Shown: positions 36,659 to 44,456 of the stretch, piece by piece
Position numbering within the stretch: position 1 is the first letter of the stretch
Layout of the letters: each line of letters starts with the position of its first letter
Source: Burkholderiales bacterium PBB3
GTDB lineage: Bacteria > Pseudomonadota > Gammaproteobacteria > Burkholderiales > Burkholderiaceae_C
NCBI GenBank assembly: GCA_002256115.1
Contig: NKIK01000003.1
Span: forward strand, 124,001-188,000
Direction of reading: 5' to 3'
Length of the DNA stretch: 64,000 bases
Program-made: the position numbers and the translations under genes
Notes under the pieces: model-generated
What the model saw: the letters and a program-made list of their open reading frames with translations, nothing else
Told to the model about the DNA's origin: nothing
Database searches by the model: none

Positions 36659-37851
36659 GCCTGTTCGAACCCACTTTGGAAGCCGCACACGCACGTCTGG
36701 CAGCCGTCAACCCCGACGCCTACGCCCGCACCCGCAATGCACTGGACGGCGCGGTCACCCGCTTGTCGCCCTACCTAACCCACGGCCTGCTGAGCCTGCG
36801 GGAGGTGTACGCGGCAGTACATGCGCGCCACCCGCTGGACAGCAAACACAAGTTCATTTTTGAGCTGGGCTGGCGCGCCTATTGGCGGCATGTATGGTTG
36901 CACCTGGGCTACGGCATTCACCAATCCATCCACGCCGGGCTGCTGCCCGACGACGCCTACCAACCCGAGATGCCCGCCGATGTACTGGAGGCCCGCACCG
37001 GCATTCCCGCCATCGACCTGGCCGTGCGCGAACTGTATGAGACCGGCTATGTACACAACCATGCCCGCATGTGGCTGGCCAGCTACCTGGTGCATCTGCG
37101 CAAGGTGCATTGGCTAGCGGGCGCGCAATGGATGCTGGGCCACCTGCTGGATGGCGATCTGGCCAGCAACCACTTGAGCTGGCAGTGGGTGGCCGGCACG
37201 GGCAGCAGCAAGCCGTATTTGTTCAACGCCGAAAACGTAGCCAAGTACGCCCCAGCGCATTGGCACAGCCCAGGCACGGCGATAGACACCAGCTACGAGG
37301 CGCTGGATGAAGTGGCCCGTGGCACAGAGCCTATCAACACACGCTTCGATGCACGTAGGGCCGATGCGGGTATGGCGCAACCCTGCTTGCATACATCGCC
37401 AATCAACGACACACCGCAGCAAGCCTGGTCTTCCTCCGGCACGACCGTAATTGACGTCACGGGGCAAGATGTTTGGCTACACCATCCCTGGTCGCTAGGA
37501 TCGTGGACGCCTGACTGCTCTGCTCCGTGTCCCCCGCCCGCTTTGCGGGCTCCTCCTTTACCTGCGCAGAACACTCAGGCGCCCACGCTCCCGGGTACTG
37601 AGTACGACGCTGCTGCATTAAAAACCAAACCTATTGCTGTTGGATTTGAGTCTTGCCACATCGCGAAGCCTTGGAGCAACCGCCGTTGGGACTTTGTAAC
37701 CCGCGGGCTCCAGGCGCAAACAAAGCACCTGTGGTGGGGTAGCGCTGAGCAAATAGCCCACGCATTGCAACACGCTAAGTCCGTGCATTGGCAACCCAAT
37801 CGCATGTGGACCCAGCACTCACTCGACTACAAAACTTGTTGCACGCGCTGA
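36655..37851 (+). CDS. Photolyase-like FAD-domain protein without antenna domain; 3' frameshift and inserted hairpin
   Basis: 398 aa as read. It begins directly in the FAD domain (ARTRNALDGAVTRLSPYLTHG, WRAYWRHVW, TGYVHNHARMWLASYLVH, LDGDLASNHLSWQWVAGTG), so the N-terminal antenna fold is missing, as in some bacterial cryptochrome-like proteins. After aa ~215 comes an extra domain (VWLHHPWSLGS ... IAVGFESCHIAKPWSNRRWDFV). Hairpin element B (37502-37587) is inserted in frame between these two blocks. Near 37800 the natural continuation (HVDPALTRLQNLL to FEPVDRHCRSFSDWWKRTRL) is in another frame; one base added between 37798 and 37804 would extend the protein to the stop at 37992-37994. Either a real frameshift or a base error. 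Confidence 0.8.
   Translation: MSLFEPTLEAAHARLAAVNPDAYARTRNALDGAVTRLSPYLTHGLLSLREVYAAVHARHPLDSKHKFIFELGWRAYWRHVWLHLGYGIHQSIHAGLLPDDAYQPEMPADVLEARTGIPAIDLAVRELYETGYVHNHARMWLASYLVHLRKVHWLAGAQWMLGHLLDGDLASNHLSWQWVAGTGSSKPYLFNAENVAKYAPAHWHSPGTAIDTSYEALDEVARGTEPINTRFDARRADAGMAQPCLHTSPINDTPQQAWSSSGTTVIDVTGQDVWLHHPWSLGSWTPDCSAPCPPPALRAPPLPAQNTQAPTLPGTEYDAAALKTKPIAVGFESCHIAKPWSNRRWDFVTRGLQAQTKHLWWGSAEQIAHALQHAKSVHWQPNRMWTQHSLDYKTCCTR
37502..37587. repeat. Hairpin element, copy B, inside the photolyase-like gene
   Basis: Arms 37502-37522 and 37567-37587 pair at 18 of 21 positions. The centre, CCCGCCC-GCTTTGCGGGCTCC ending in ACCTGCGCAG, matches that of copy A at 28088, but the arms are unrelated to copy A. 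Read in the host frame it encodes CPPPALRAPPLPAQN without a stop. Confidence 0.85.
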
Positions 37852-38003
37852 ATCCGCAGCAAACCGTCGGACCACGCCCACCGCCAGACTTGTTTGAACC
37901 GGTCGACCGACATTGCCGCAGTTTTTCAGACTGGTGGAAGCGAACCCGCCTCTATCAGCCGCCTGAAGCCACAGCCGCAGCATCCATTGGGTAAGGAACA
38001 TTC

Positions 38004-38327
38004 ATGAACTCCAAAACACACAAAGTGCCTACTGTGGCAGCGCAAGCACTGGGCTACGGTGGCCTGGGAGGTTGCGCAATGTCGGCGCTGTCCGAATCCG
38101 ATATCTCCCGCATCATCGAAATGGCCTGGGAAGACCGCACATCGTTTGAAGCCATCGAAGCGCAGTTCGGCTTGAACGAGTCCGCCGTTATCGACTTGAT
38201 GCGGCGGCACATGAAGCCCTCGTCCTTCAGGATGTGGCGCAAACGCATGGCCGGCCGGGTGACCAAACACGCCGTGCTGCGGGGTGCTACCCACCTGCGC
38301 CACCGCGCCAGCCATACCCGCCAATAG
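38004..38327 (+). CDS. TIGR03643 (DUF2805) family protein
   Basis: 107 aa from ATG 38004 (AAGGA upstream); a second good start is ATG 38079 (GGGAGG 7 bp upstream), where family similarity begins (SALSESDISRIIEMAWEDR). The rest, FEAIEAQFGLNESAVIDLMRR and KPSSFRMWRKRMAGRVTKH, forms a short helix-turn-helix-like unit. The family is commonly encoded beside photolyases and DUF2256; role unknown. Last gene of the cluster. Confidence 0.85.
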   Translation: MNSKTHKVPTVAAQALGYGGLGGCAMSALSESDISRIIEMAWEDRTSFEAIEAQFGLNESAVIDLMRRHMKPSSFRMWRKRMAGRVTKHAVLRGATHLRHRASHTRQ

Positions 38328-38385
38328 GGCGGGAGCAAGCTGGCAGTAAAATCGCGCCTTCCTCCACAGCCTCTGGACATACACC

Positions 38386-38766
38386 ATGAACCGCTGCCTC
38401 TCGAAGACCTCGTTCCTCACAACCTCGCGCCTACTACGCATCGCCGCCCCGGCAGCCCTGCTGGCTGGCTTGGTGCTTGCCAGCTTGGGCAGCACCGCCC
38501 AGGTGGTCACGCGCCCATTCCCCCCCAACGCCGTGCGCGGCATTTTGACCGTGACCCAGCCCCCTGAGGTGCTGATGAACGGCAAGCCTGACCGCCTGTC
38601 GCCGGGTTCACGCATTCGCAGTACCAACAATATGCTGGTCATGTCGGGCGCGCTGATGGGCCAGGGCCTGCGGGTGAATTACACGCGTGAGCCCAACGGC
38701 GCTATCCACGATGTGTGGGTGCTGACCGACGACGAAGCGCGCCAAGCCGCACCTGGCGGGCACTAA
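38386..38766 (+). CDS. Exported hypothetical protein
   Basis: 126 aa with a signal peptide (cleavage probably after LGSTA, about aa 38) and a small beta-rich mature part (VRGILTVTQPPEVLMNGKPD, LSPGSRIRSTNNMLVMSG). It could be a periplasmic fold with an SH3-like core; no known family recognised with confidence. Sits upstream of miaB, separated by a 56-bp repeat copy. Confidence 0.7.
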   Translation: MNRCLSKTSFLTTSRLLRIAAPAALLAGLVLASLGSTAQVVTRPFPPNAVRGILTVTQPPEVLMNGKPDRLSPGSRIRSTNNMLVMSGALMGQGLRVNYTREPNGAIHDVWVLTDDEARQAAPGGH

Positions 38767-38885
38767 ACCCGCAGCCTTGCCGAACCGCTGGGTGACTGGA
38801 CGGATGACCGACCAGGTGCCCATGGCCCGTGCAGCACCGCACAGCCCAGCCAACAGCGCCCACGCACGCCTCCATCGCAATTGAA

Positions 38886-38941
38886 GCGTTTTAGGGCTTT
38901 CAGCCCATGGATAGTGCGGGAGTAGCTCCTAATTCAATAGC
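38886..38941 (-). repeat. 56-bp dispersed repeat, copy 4 (reverse orientation)
   Basis: Minus-strand copy between the exported protein gene and miaB. Its ATGGATAGTGCGGGAG creates a false in-frame ATG upstream of miaB. Confidence 0.88.
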
Positions 38942-38969
38942 AGATTTCATTTTTCACGCAGAGTTCACC

Positions 38970-40310
38970 ATGTCCAAAAAAGTCTTTATCAAAACCTTCG
39001 GCTGCCAGATGAACGAGTACGACTCGGACAAGATGAAGGACGTGTTGCGCGCAGCCCAGGGCTACGAGCCCACGCAAAATGTGGACGAGGCCGACCTGAT
39101 TTTGTTCAACACCTGCTCAGTGCGTGAGAAGGCACAAGAGAAAGTGTTTAGCGACCTGGGTCGCATCAAACACCTGAAGGCCAAGGGCGTGCAGATTGGC
39201 GTGGGCGGCTGCGTGGCCAGCCAGGAGGGTGCCGAAATCATCAAGCGCGCGCCCTATGTAGACGTGGTGTTTGGTCCGCAAACCCTGCACCGCCTGCCCG
39301 AGCTGCTCAATGCCCGCAAGGCGCTGGACAAGCCGCAGGTCGACATCAGCTTCCCCGAGATCGAGAAGTTTGACCACCTGCCGCCCGCCAAGGTGGAAGG
39401 GGCCTCCGCGTTCGTGTCCATCATGGAAGGCTGCAACAAATACTGCAGCTACTGCGTGGTGCCCTACACCCGCGGCACTGAGATCAATCGCCCGTTTGAA
39501 GACATCCTGGTCGAGGTCGCGGGCCTGGCCGACCAGGGCGTGAAGGAAGTGACCCTGCTGGGCCAAAACGTGAATGCCTGGCGCCACACCATGGGCAGTA
39601 CGGTGGAAATGGCCGACTTTGCGACGCTGCTGGAGTACGTGTCCGATATTCCCGGCATTGAGCGCCTGCGCTTTACCACCAGCCACCCCAATGAATTCAC
39701 GCCCAGCCTGATTGCCGCGTACGACAAGCTGCCCAAACTGGTGAGCCACCTGCACCTGCCCGTGCAGCATGGCAGCGACAAAATCCTGATGGCCATGAAG
39801 CGCGGCTACACGGCTATGGAATACAAGAGCACCGTGCGCAAGCTGCGCGCCATTCGCCCCGACATGGCCATGAGCAGTGACTTCATCGTCGGCTTCCCCG
39901 GCGAGACCGAAGACGACTTCAACAAGATGATGAAGCTGATTGACGACGTGCACTTCGACAACTCGTTCAGCTTCATCTTCAGCCCCCGCCCTGGCACGCC
40001 CGCTGCCAATTTGCAGGACGACACACCCCACGAAGACAAACTGCGCCGCCTGCACCACCTGCAAAGCGTGATCAACGCCAACATCAAAAGCATCAGCGAA
40101 AGCCGCCTGGGCACGGTGCAGCGCATTTTGGTGGAGGGGGCCAGCAAACGCGATGGCGGTGAGCTGATGGGCCGCACCGAATGCAACCGCGTGGTGAACT
40201 TTATCGGTCAGCCGCGCTTGGTGGGGCAGCTGGTGGATGTGCGCATCACCGAGACACGCACCTACACCTTGCGCGGTGAAGTGGTGACGAGTGAGGTGCT
40301 GGCGGGGTAA
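38970..40310 (+). CDS. miaB: tRNA-2-methylthio-N6-dimethylallyladenosine synthase
   Basis: 446-aa radical-SAM methylthiotransferase that modifies A37 in tRNAs reading UNN codons. Start ATG 38970 ([19 protein letters not shown]). The N-terminal cluster uses Cys in FGCQMN, NTCSVRE and GGCVASQ; the radical-SAM CxxxCxxC is [19 protein letters not shown]-terminal TRAM domain (about aa 380-446) binds tRNA. The longer frame upstream starts within a repeat copy and is not used. Confidence 0.97.
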   Translation: MSKKVFIKTFGCQMNEYDSDKMKDVLRAAQGYEPTQNVDEADLILFNTCSVREKAQEKVFSDLGRIKHLKAKGVQIGVGGCVASQEGAEIIKRAPYVDVVFGPQTLHRLPELLNARKALDKPQVDISFPEIEKFDHLPPAKVEGASAFVSIMEGCNKYCSYCVVPYTRGTEINRPFEDILVEVAGLADQGVKEVTLLGQNVNAWRHTMGSTVEMADFATLLEYVSDIPGIERLRFTTSHPNEFTPSLIAAYDKLPKLVSHLHLPVQHGSDKILMAMKRGYTAMEYKSTVRKLRAIRPDMAMSSDFIVGFPGETEDDFNKMMKLIDDVHFDNSFSFIFSPRPGTPAANLQDDTPHEDKLRRLHHLQSVINANIKSISESRLGTVQRILVEGASKRDGGELMGRTECNRVVNFIGQPRLVGQLVDVRITETRTYTLRGEVVTSEVLAG

Positions 40311-40327
40311 ATACGGGCAGCGCCGTT

Positions 40328-40383
40328 GCTATTGAAATAGGAGCTACTCCCGCACTATCTATGAGCTGAACGGCCTATTTGGC
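40328..40383 (+). repeat. 56-bp dispersed repeat, copy 5
   Basis: Immediately 3' of miaB, between it and a convergent gene. The 5' stem CTATT-GA-AATAG is perfect. Confidence 0.88.
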
Positions 40384-40452
40384 ACAAAAGTCTGCCCTGC
40401 GTGCGACCGACGCCTTCATGGTTTGACCGCTCTGTTAGCAGCGCAATTCTGT

Positions 40453-40971
40453 TCAGCGCTTGGTGTCGAGCTCCGCAGCGGGCACAGGCGCGGGGCGCGC
40501 AAACGGCAGTGGCACACCCTGGTCAGGCGCGTCTAGGCGACGCGCCTGCTGCAAAGACCTACCACTGGGCGCAGGCATGGTGCTGAAGAATCGGTTGAGC
40601 ACGGCAGGCTGCGGGGCTGCGGCCTCTACAGACTTGGCCGGGCTTGCGCTGGATGCGGTGCTGGTCGCGCTGACCACGCCGGTCGTGGTCGGGCTTGCGC
40701 CGGCCACGCCTGAGTTTGTACTTGCGGGTGTGCTCGGGTTGGTAGTGGCCGTCGCGGTTGCAGCCGCTGGCGCGGCAGCAGCCGGACGCTGCTCGCTGGG
40801 CAAGTCAATCAGCACAATGCCTGTCGAACTGCGCTTGATGATGCTGAGCCGCCGCTCCGCCAGCGATTGCGTGGGCTCCGCAAATGCCGACGTGGACACG
40901 GCCATAGTCGCAGCCATACCGCCTGCGAGCAAACAGAGCCAAAGCGAAGTTCGTTGAAAGCGAGAGGACAT
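40453..40971 (-). CDS. Exported Ala/Thr/Pro-rich hypothetical protein
   Basis: 172 aa with a signal peptide (cleavage after STSAFA, about aa 31). The mature chain begins with a short conserved-looking part (LAERRLSIIKRSSTGIVLID) and then becomes low-complexity Ala, Thr, Ser and Pro. ATG 40971 with GAGAGGA upstream. No family recognised; the low-complexity part may be a periplasmic linker. Confidence 0.65.
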   Translation of the reverse strand: MSSRFQRTSLWLCLLAGGMAATMAVSTSAFAEPTQSLAERRLSIIKRSSTGIVLIDLPSEQRPAAAAPAAATATATTNPSTPASTNSGVAGASPTTTGVVSATSTASSASPAKSVEAAAPQPAVLNRFFSTMPAPSGRSLQQARRLDAPDQGVPLPFARPAPVPAAELDTKR

Positions 40972-41037
40972 AGTGAGGTTTCCTGGGTCAAAGTTGGCTT
41001 ATACCGGCGGAGTCGATTGACAGGCTAGTCACGGAAC

Positions 41038-41469
41038 TCAAAGTAACACAAGATTCTTAGCCGCTGCACCAACCACAGTGCTCAATGCCACTCTGTGATC
41101 TAGAGTCGCCAGGCAGCCGCGCTTGGAAACTGCAAGTGCCAGTAAGTACACATCGGTTATCTGGTTATGTCCAAGCACGCGCGGCCACTGAACGGTATCG
41201 GGTGTGCGCAGAGACACTTGATCGGGCCAAAATTCATGATCAACATCGGCGCAGATTTCGTTGATTTTTGATGCCACTGCCTCAAACCCCGCGGGTCCAG
41301 TCTTGCCGTAGGCGGGCAAATTCAGTATGCGGATAACTCCATTTTCGACCAAGGGGCAAGTAGCGATTTTCAGATTTTTCCGCTCGATGAAGGCTACTGC
41401 GTTGGCATGAAAAACATGTGCCTCGTCCAACAAAGCTACCCACACGTTCACGTCGAGCAAGTGCCGCAT
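41038..41469 (-). CDS. vapC: VapC-type PIN-domain toxin
   Basis: 143-aa PIN-fold ribonuclease. Acidic metal ligands visible: Asp in HLLDVNVWVALLD, Glu in CPLVENGVIRIL, Asp in NQITDVYLLALA and Asp in ATLDHRV. Starts 3 bp after the antitoxin gene, so the two are coupled. VapC toxins cleave specific tRNAs or rRNA; the target here is not known. Confidence 0.9.
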   Translation of the reverse strand: MRHLLDVNVWVALLDEAHVFHANAVAFIERKNLKIATCPLVENGVIRILNLPAYGKTGPAGFEAVASKINEICADVDHEFWPDQVSLRTPDTVQWPRVLGHNQITDVYLLALAVSKRGCLATLDHRVALSTVVGAAAKNLVLL

Positions 41470-41472
41470 GGG

Positions 41473-41712
41473 CTAAATGCCTTCTTGGTCCATCAACGCA
41501 CGGACATGCTCAGATGTGATGACCTCAGCGCGAGCAGGCAGCAGTGCGTACTTGCTACTAGGCTTGGTGAGCAAGGTCGCCGGTTGACTTTGCGCTTGAA
41601 TGCCTTGCCGAAGTAGGCGGGACACCGCTTCGCCAACAGAAATATGGTCGCGCTGCGCGTGGGCACGCACGTAAGTGAAGACATCGTCATCAATGGCAAG
41701 GGTGGTACGCAT
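41473..41712 (-). CDS. vapB: VapB-type ribbon-helix-helix antitoxin
   Basis: 79 aa. N-terminal ribbon-helix-helix DNA-binding part (RTTLAIDDDVFTYVRAHAQ, ISVGEAVSRLLRQG) and a C-terminal tail that should wrap the toxin (VITSEHVRALMDQEG). First gene of the pair and probably its own repressor. ATG 41712. Confidence 0.88.
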   Translation of the reverse strand: MRTTLAIDDDVFTYVRAHAQRDHISVGEAVSRLLRQGIQAQSQPATLLTKPSSKYALLPARAEVITSEHVRALMDQEGI

Positions 41713-41778
41713 ATCCGATACTTTAGCATCAACGCATCATTTTTGCATCAAATTCAAGGACACTACGCGCAACATAAC

Positions 41779-42891
41779 TTAAAACGCCGCCTTCTCAAAC
41801 CGCGCCAGTAACCCCGCATTCTGCCCCGACCACTGCTCCAATGATCCCGCGTCTTTGGCCTGCAGCCAGTTCAAAAACGCCACCGCCAGTTGGCGCGTGG
41901 CCACCTTCACTTTGGGGTTCAGCGCTACGCCGCCGGTACCCATGCGGTCGGTGAAGATGCTGTGCGAACCGTCTTTGAACACGGCCAGCACTTTGGCCGC
42001 CTGCGTGGTCACGCCGGTGGCCTGGTACAGCGCCAGGCGGTCGGCCACGCCAGAGTTATAGCCGGGGATTTGAATATCGTCCGCCATGGCAGTGATGTGC
42101 AGCGTGGGCACATCAATGCCAGACACAATTTTTTGCGGGTCGCCCAAGCCGTAAAACGGTGGGGCCGAGATCAGAATGGCGGCGCTAAAGCGCGGGTCTT
42201 TGGCGAAGACCGTGGTGCCATTCACATCCACCTTGGCACCAGCCAGCAGCAGGGTGGTGTTGGCACCATACGAATGGCCCGCGGCCACCAGGCGCTGGGC
42301 GTTGATGACGCTGCCCACCGGCTCGGCCAGGATGTGGTCCAGTGCAAATTTGACGTCTTTCACGCGGTTCAGCGCCTCGGTCTCTTGCGCCGCATCGGAC
42401 AGGCGCGAGACGATGGACAGTGGGTTGCCGCGCCACAGCTGGCGGTCACTGCCCACGTGCTGCACATGCAAACTGGCGTAGCCGTGGGCCGCAAAGTAAC
42501 GCCCCAGGTAGCTGTAGCCCTCTTTAGAGCCGCCAATGCCGTGTGAAAAAACCACCATGGGCACAGCCCCCGGCTTCAAAGGCCCTACCGGCAAATAGAG
42601 CTTGGCGGGCACCGCGCGTTTGCGGGCGGTGTCGTTCCATTCAAAAGTTTGGGTGGTGTACAGCGCAGGGTCCACGGCCACCGCTTCAGCAGCGGCTACC
42701 GCCTCTGACTTTGGAGCGGCTTCAACCTCTAGGGTGGCCGAAGGTGCGGCCTGCGCGCAAAGCGCCCCCAGGCCCAGCAAGCCTAGAGCGATCAGGCGCT
42801 CCAGTTGCGGTTTGAAGTGGGTCTTGGAAGGGATGTTGTAAGGGGGTTGAGCCGACGGGGCGGTAGTGTGTGGCGGTGGGGCGTGGTTCAT
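41779..42891 (-). CDS. Exported alpha/beta hydrolase (dienelactone-hydrolase/acetylhydrolase-like)
   Basis: 370 aa from ATG 42891, with no clear ribosome site; the frame extends to 42984. A cytoplasmic ~30-residue leader precedes a hydrophobic signal segment (LIALGLLGLGALCAQA). Catalytic parts: oxyanion FSHGIGGSKEG, nucleophile Ser in AAGHSYGAN, and His in DGSHSIFTD; the Asp is probably in TAMADDI. Substrate unknown; PAF-acetylhydrolase-like chlorophyllase/lipase folds are the nearest known types. Confidence 0.82.
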   Translation of the reverse strand: MNHAPPPHTTAPSAQPPYNIPSKTHFKPQLERLIALGLLGLGALCAQAAPSATLEVEAAPKSEAVAAAEAVAVDPALYTTQTFEWNDTARKRAVPAKLYLPVGPLKPGAVPMVVFSHGIGGSKEGYSYLGRYFAAHGYASLHVQHVGSDRQLWRGNPLSIVSRLSDAAQETEALNRVKDVKFALDHILAEPVGSVINAQRLVAAGHSYGANTTLLLAGAKVDVNGTTVFAKDPRFSAAILISAPPFYGLGDPQKIVSGIDVPTLHITAMADDIQIPGYNSGVADRLALYQATGVTTQAAKVLAVFKDGSHSIFTDRMGTGGVALNPKVKVATRQLAVAFLNWLQAKDAGSLEQWSGQNAGLLARFEKAAF

Positions 42892-43105
42892 AGCAGGGCA
42901 GTCTGCGCCAGTGCGGCTTGGGTGGCAAGTGGCGGGTGGGATAGGCGTGTCAAGGGTGGGGATAAAGTGGGGTGTCCTCGCCACTTTTCAAGCGCTGCTC
43001 ACAGCGCCAGCGCTACCAACGTGTCCACGATGGCTCAGCCGTATAGCTCCGGGTTGGATACCTTCCGTTCAACTGCCAAGCATGAATCGCGACACCGCTT
43101 TAGCG

Positions 43106-43138
43106 CTCCTCATGAGGAGTCTGCGGACTAGCTAGTCC
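43106..43138. other. Two adjacent perfect 14-bp palindromes
   Basis: CTCCTCATGAGGAG (43106-43119) and GGACTAGCTAGTCC (43125-43138), in the 303-bp gap 42892-43194 between the hydrolase and the LacI gene. No gene seen in this gap. Confidence 0.5.
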
Positions 43139-43190
43139 AATATGGCTGCTAGGCCGTGAATAGTGCGGGAACAGCTCCTGAATAGATAGC
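43135..43190 (-). repeat. 56-bp dispersed repeat, copy 6 (reverse orientation)
   Basis: Minus-strand copy directly after the lacI-type stop codon. Confidence 0.85.
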
Positions 43191-43194
43191 AAAC

Positions 43195-44247
43195 CTATCT
43201 CCGACTCGTCTCTCTTTGCACGAGTTCTGTCGGCAACTGCACCGAGGCTACGGTCTCCCCCGCGATCAGTCGCTGCAGGGCCGCCACCATGGCCGGGCCA
43301 GCCAGGTCAATGGACTGTCGGATGGTAGAGAGCGAGGGATGCAGGTGGCGGGCCAGCTCAATGTCGTCGTAACCCACGACCGGTATTTGCTCCGGTACGG
43401 CGCGGCCTACGGCGCGCAGGGCATTGGTGGTGGTCATCGCCAACAGATCAGAGCAGGCGAACACACCATCAAACTTGGCACCATTTTGTAGGTACTGCTC
43501 AATGGCGGGGCGGGCAATGTCATTGGCAAAGGGCACGTTCAGCGTGAGCGCTGGGTCCGGTGCCAAGCCGCGCGCGGCCAGTGCTTGCCAATAGCCTTCT
43601 TGGCGGCGGGCCACTTCGGGCAAGGCGGGGTCGCCCAAAAACAGGATGCGCTGACAGCCTTGGTCAAGCAAATGGCTGGTGGCTAGGCGGCCGCCTTCTA
43701 CGTTGTCGCTACCCACGGTGCAATACAGCTGGCCGGGCAACTGTGCGCCCCACACCACGATGGGCAGGCCGCGTTCGGCCAAAGCATTGAGCTGGTCATG
43801 GTGGTGCCATTGGCCAATGAGCAGCACACCCGATACACGGCCAGTGTCTACGAGCCCCGCGGCCTGGTCTAGCTGCTCAGCGTCTACGCGCGAGAGCAAC
43901 ACGTCATAGCCTTGGCTGGTTAACGCATCGGCAATCGAGCCCATCAGCGCCAGAAAAAACGGATCACTAATGTGCTGGCGACTCGCGCTATCGAGCGGAA
44001 TCACCAGTCCCACCGTCCGGTTTTGGCCCAGGCGCAGGTTTTTTGCGCCTTGGTTGATGGTGTAGTTGTGCGTGCGCGCCAGCTCTTGAATGCGGGTGCG
44101 GGTTTCCAGGTTGATCAGTGCACTGCCCGCCAAAGCGCGCGATACCGTCGCCACCGAGACGTTGGCCAATTGCGCAATATCGGCCATCTGCAGGCGACGG
44201 CGGCTGGCTGCGGGCGGTGTGTAAGGGGCGATGTGTTTGGTGTCCAT
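43195..44247 (-). CDS. LacI-family repressor of the sucrose locus
   Basis: 350 aa, from ATG 44247 (MDTKHIAPY); the open frame upstream runs across the control region and is not real. The helix-turn-helix [21 protein letters not shown] begins at about aa 21, followed by the hinge and a periplasmic-binding-protein-like effector domain ([11 protein letters not shown] to the C-terminus). Divergent from the TonB receptor gene with a perfect 18-bp palindrome between them. Presumably released by sucrose or a product sugar. Confidence 0.93.
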   Translation of the reverse strand: MDTKHIAPYTPPAASRRRLQMADIAQLANVSVATVSRALAGSALINLETRTRIQELARTHNYTINQGAKNLRLGQNRTVGLVIPLDSASRQHISDPFFLALMGSIADALTSQGYDVLLSRVDAEQLDQAAGLVDTGRVSGVLLIGQWHHHDQLNALAERGLPIVVWGAQLPGQLYCTVGSDNVEGGRLATSHLLDQGCQRILFLGDPALPEVARRQEGYWQALAARGLAPDPALTLNVPFANDIARPAIEQYLQNGAKFDGVFACSDLLAMTTTNALRAVGRAVPEQIPVVGYDDIELARHLHPSLSTIRQSIDLAGPAMVAALQRLIAGETVASVQLPTELVQRETSRR

Positions 44248-44354
44248 ACAGAGCAGAAATTGTCGCACGGCGGCGTGCAAAGCTATCGTCAACCCACCAA
44301 GTAGGAGACAAGGCAAAACTACCATTTGGGCGCAAAAACAAGGGTAAATACTGA

Positions 44355-44372
44355 TTTGCAATCGATTGCAAA
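44355..44372. promoter_or_regulatory. LacI-family operator (perfect 18-bp palindrome)
   Basis: TTTGCAATCGATTGCAAA, fully self-complementary with the central CG typical of LacI/GalR-family operators. It lies 107 bp from the repressor start and 84 bp from the TonB receptor start, so it can control both directions. Confidence 0.85.
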
Positions 44373-44456
44373 GCGAAAACAATCCACCCGGTGCTGCAAT
44401 AAGTCGGCACGCGATTTCGCCCCGCCCCACAATTTAAGACCCAGGAGACAAATCCG

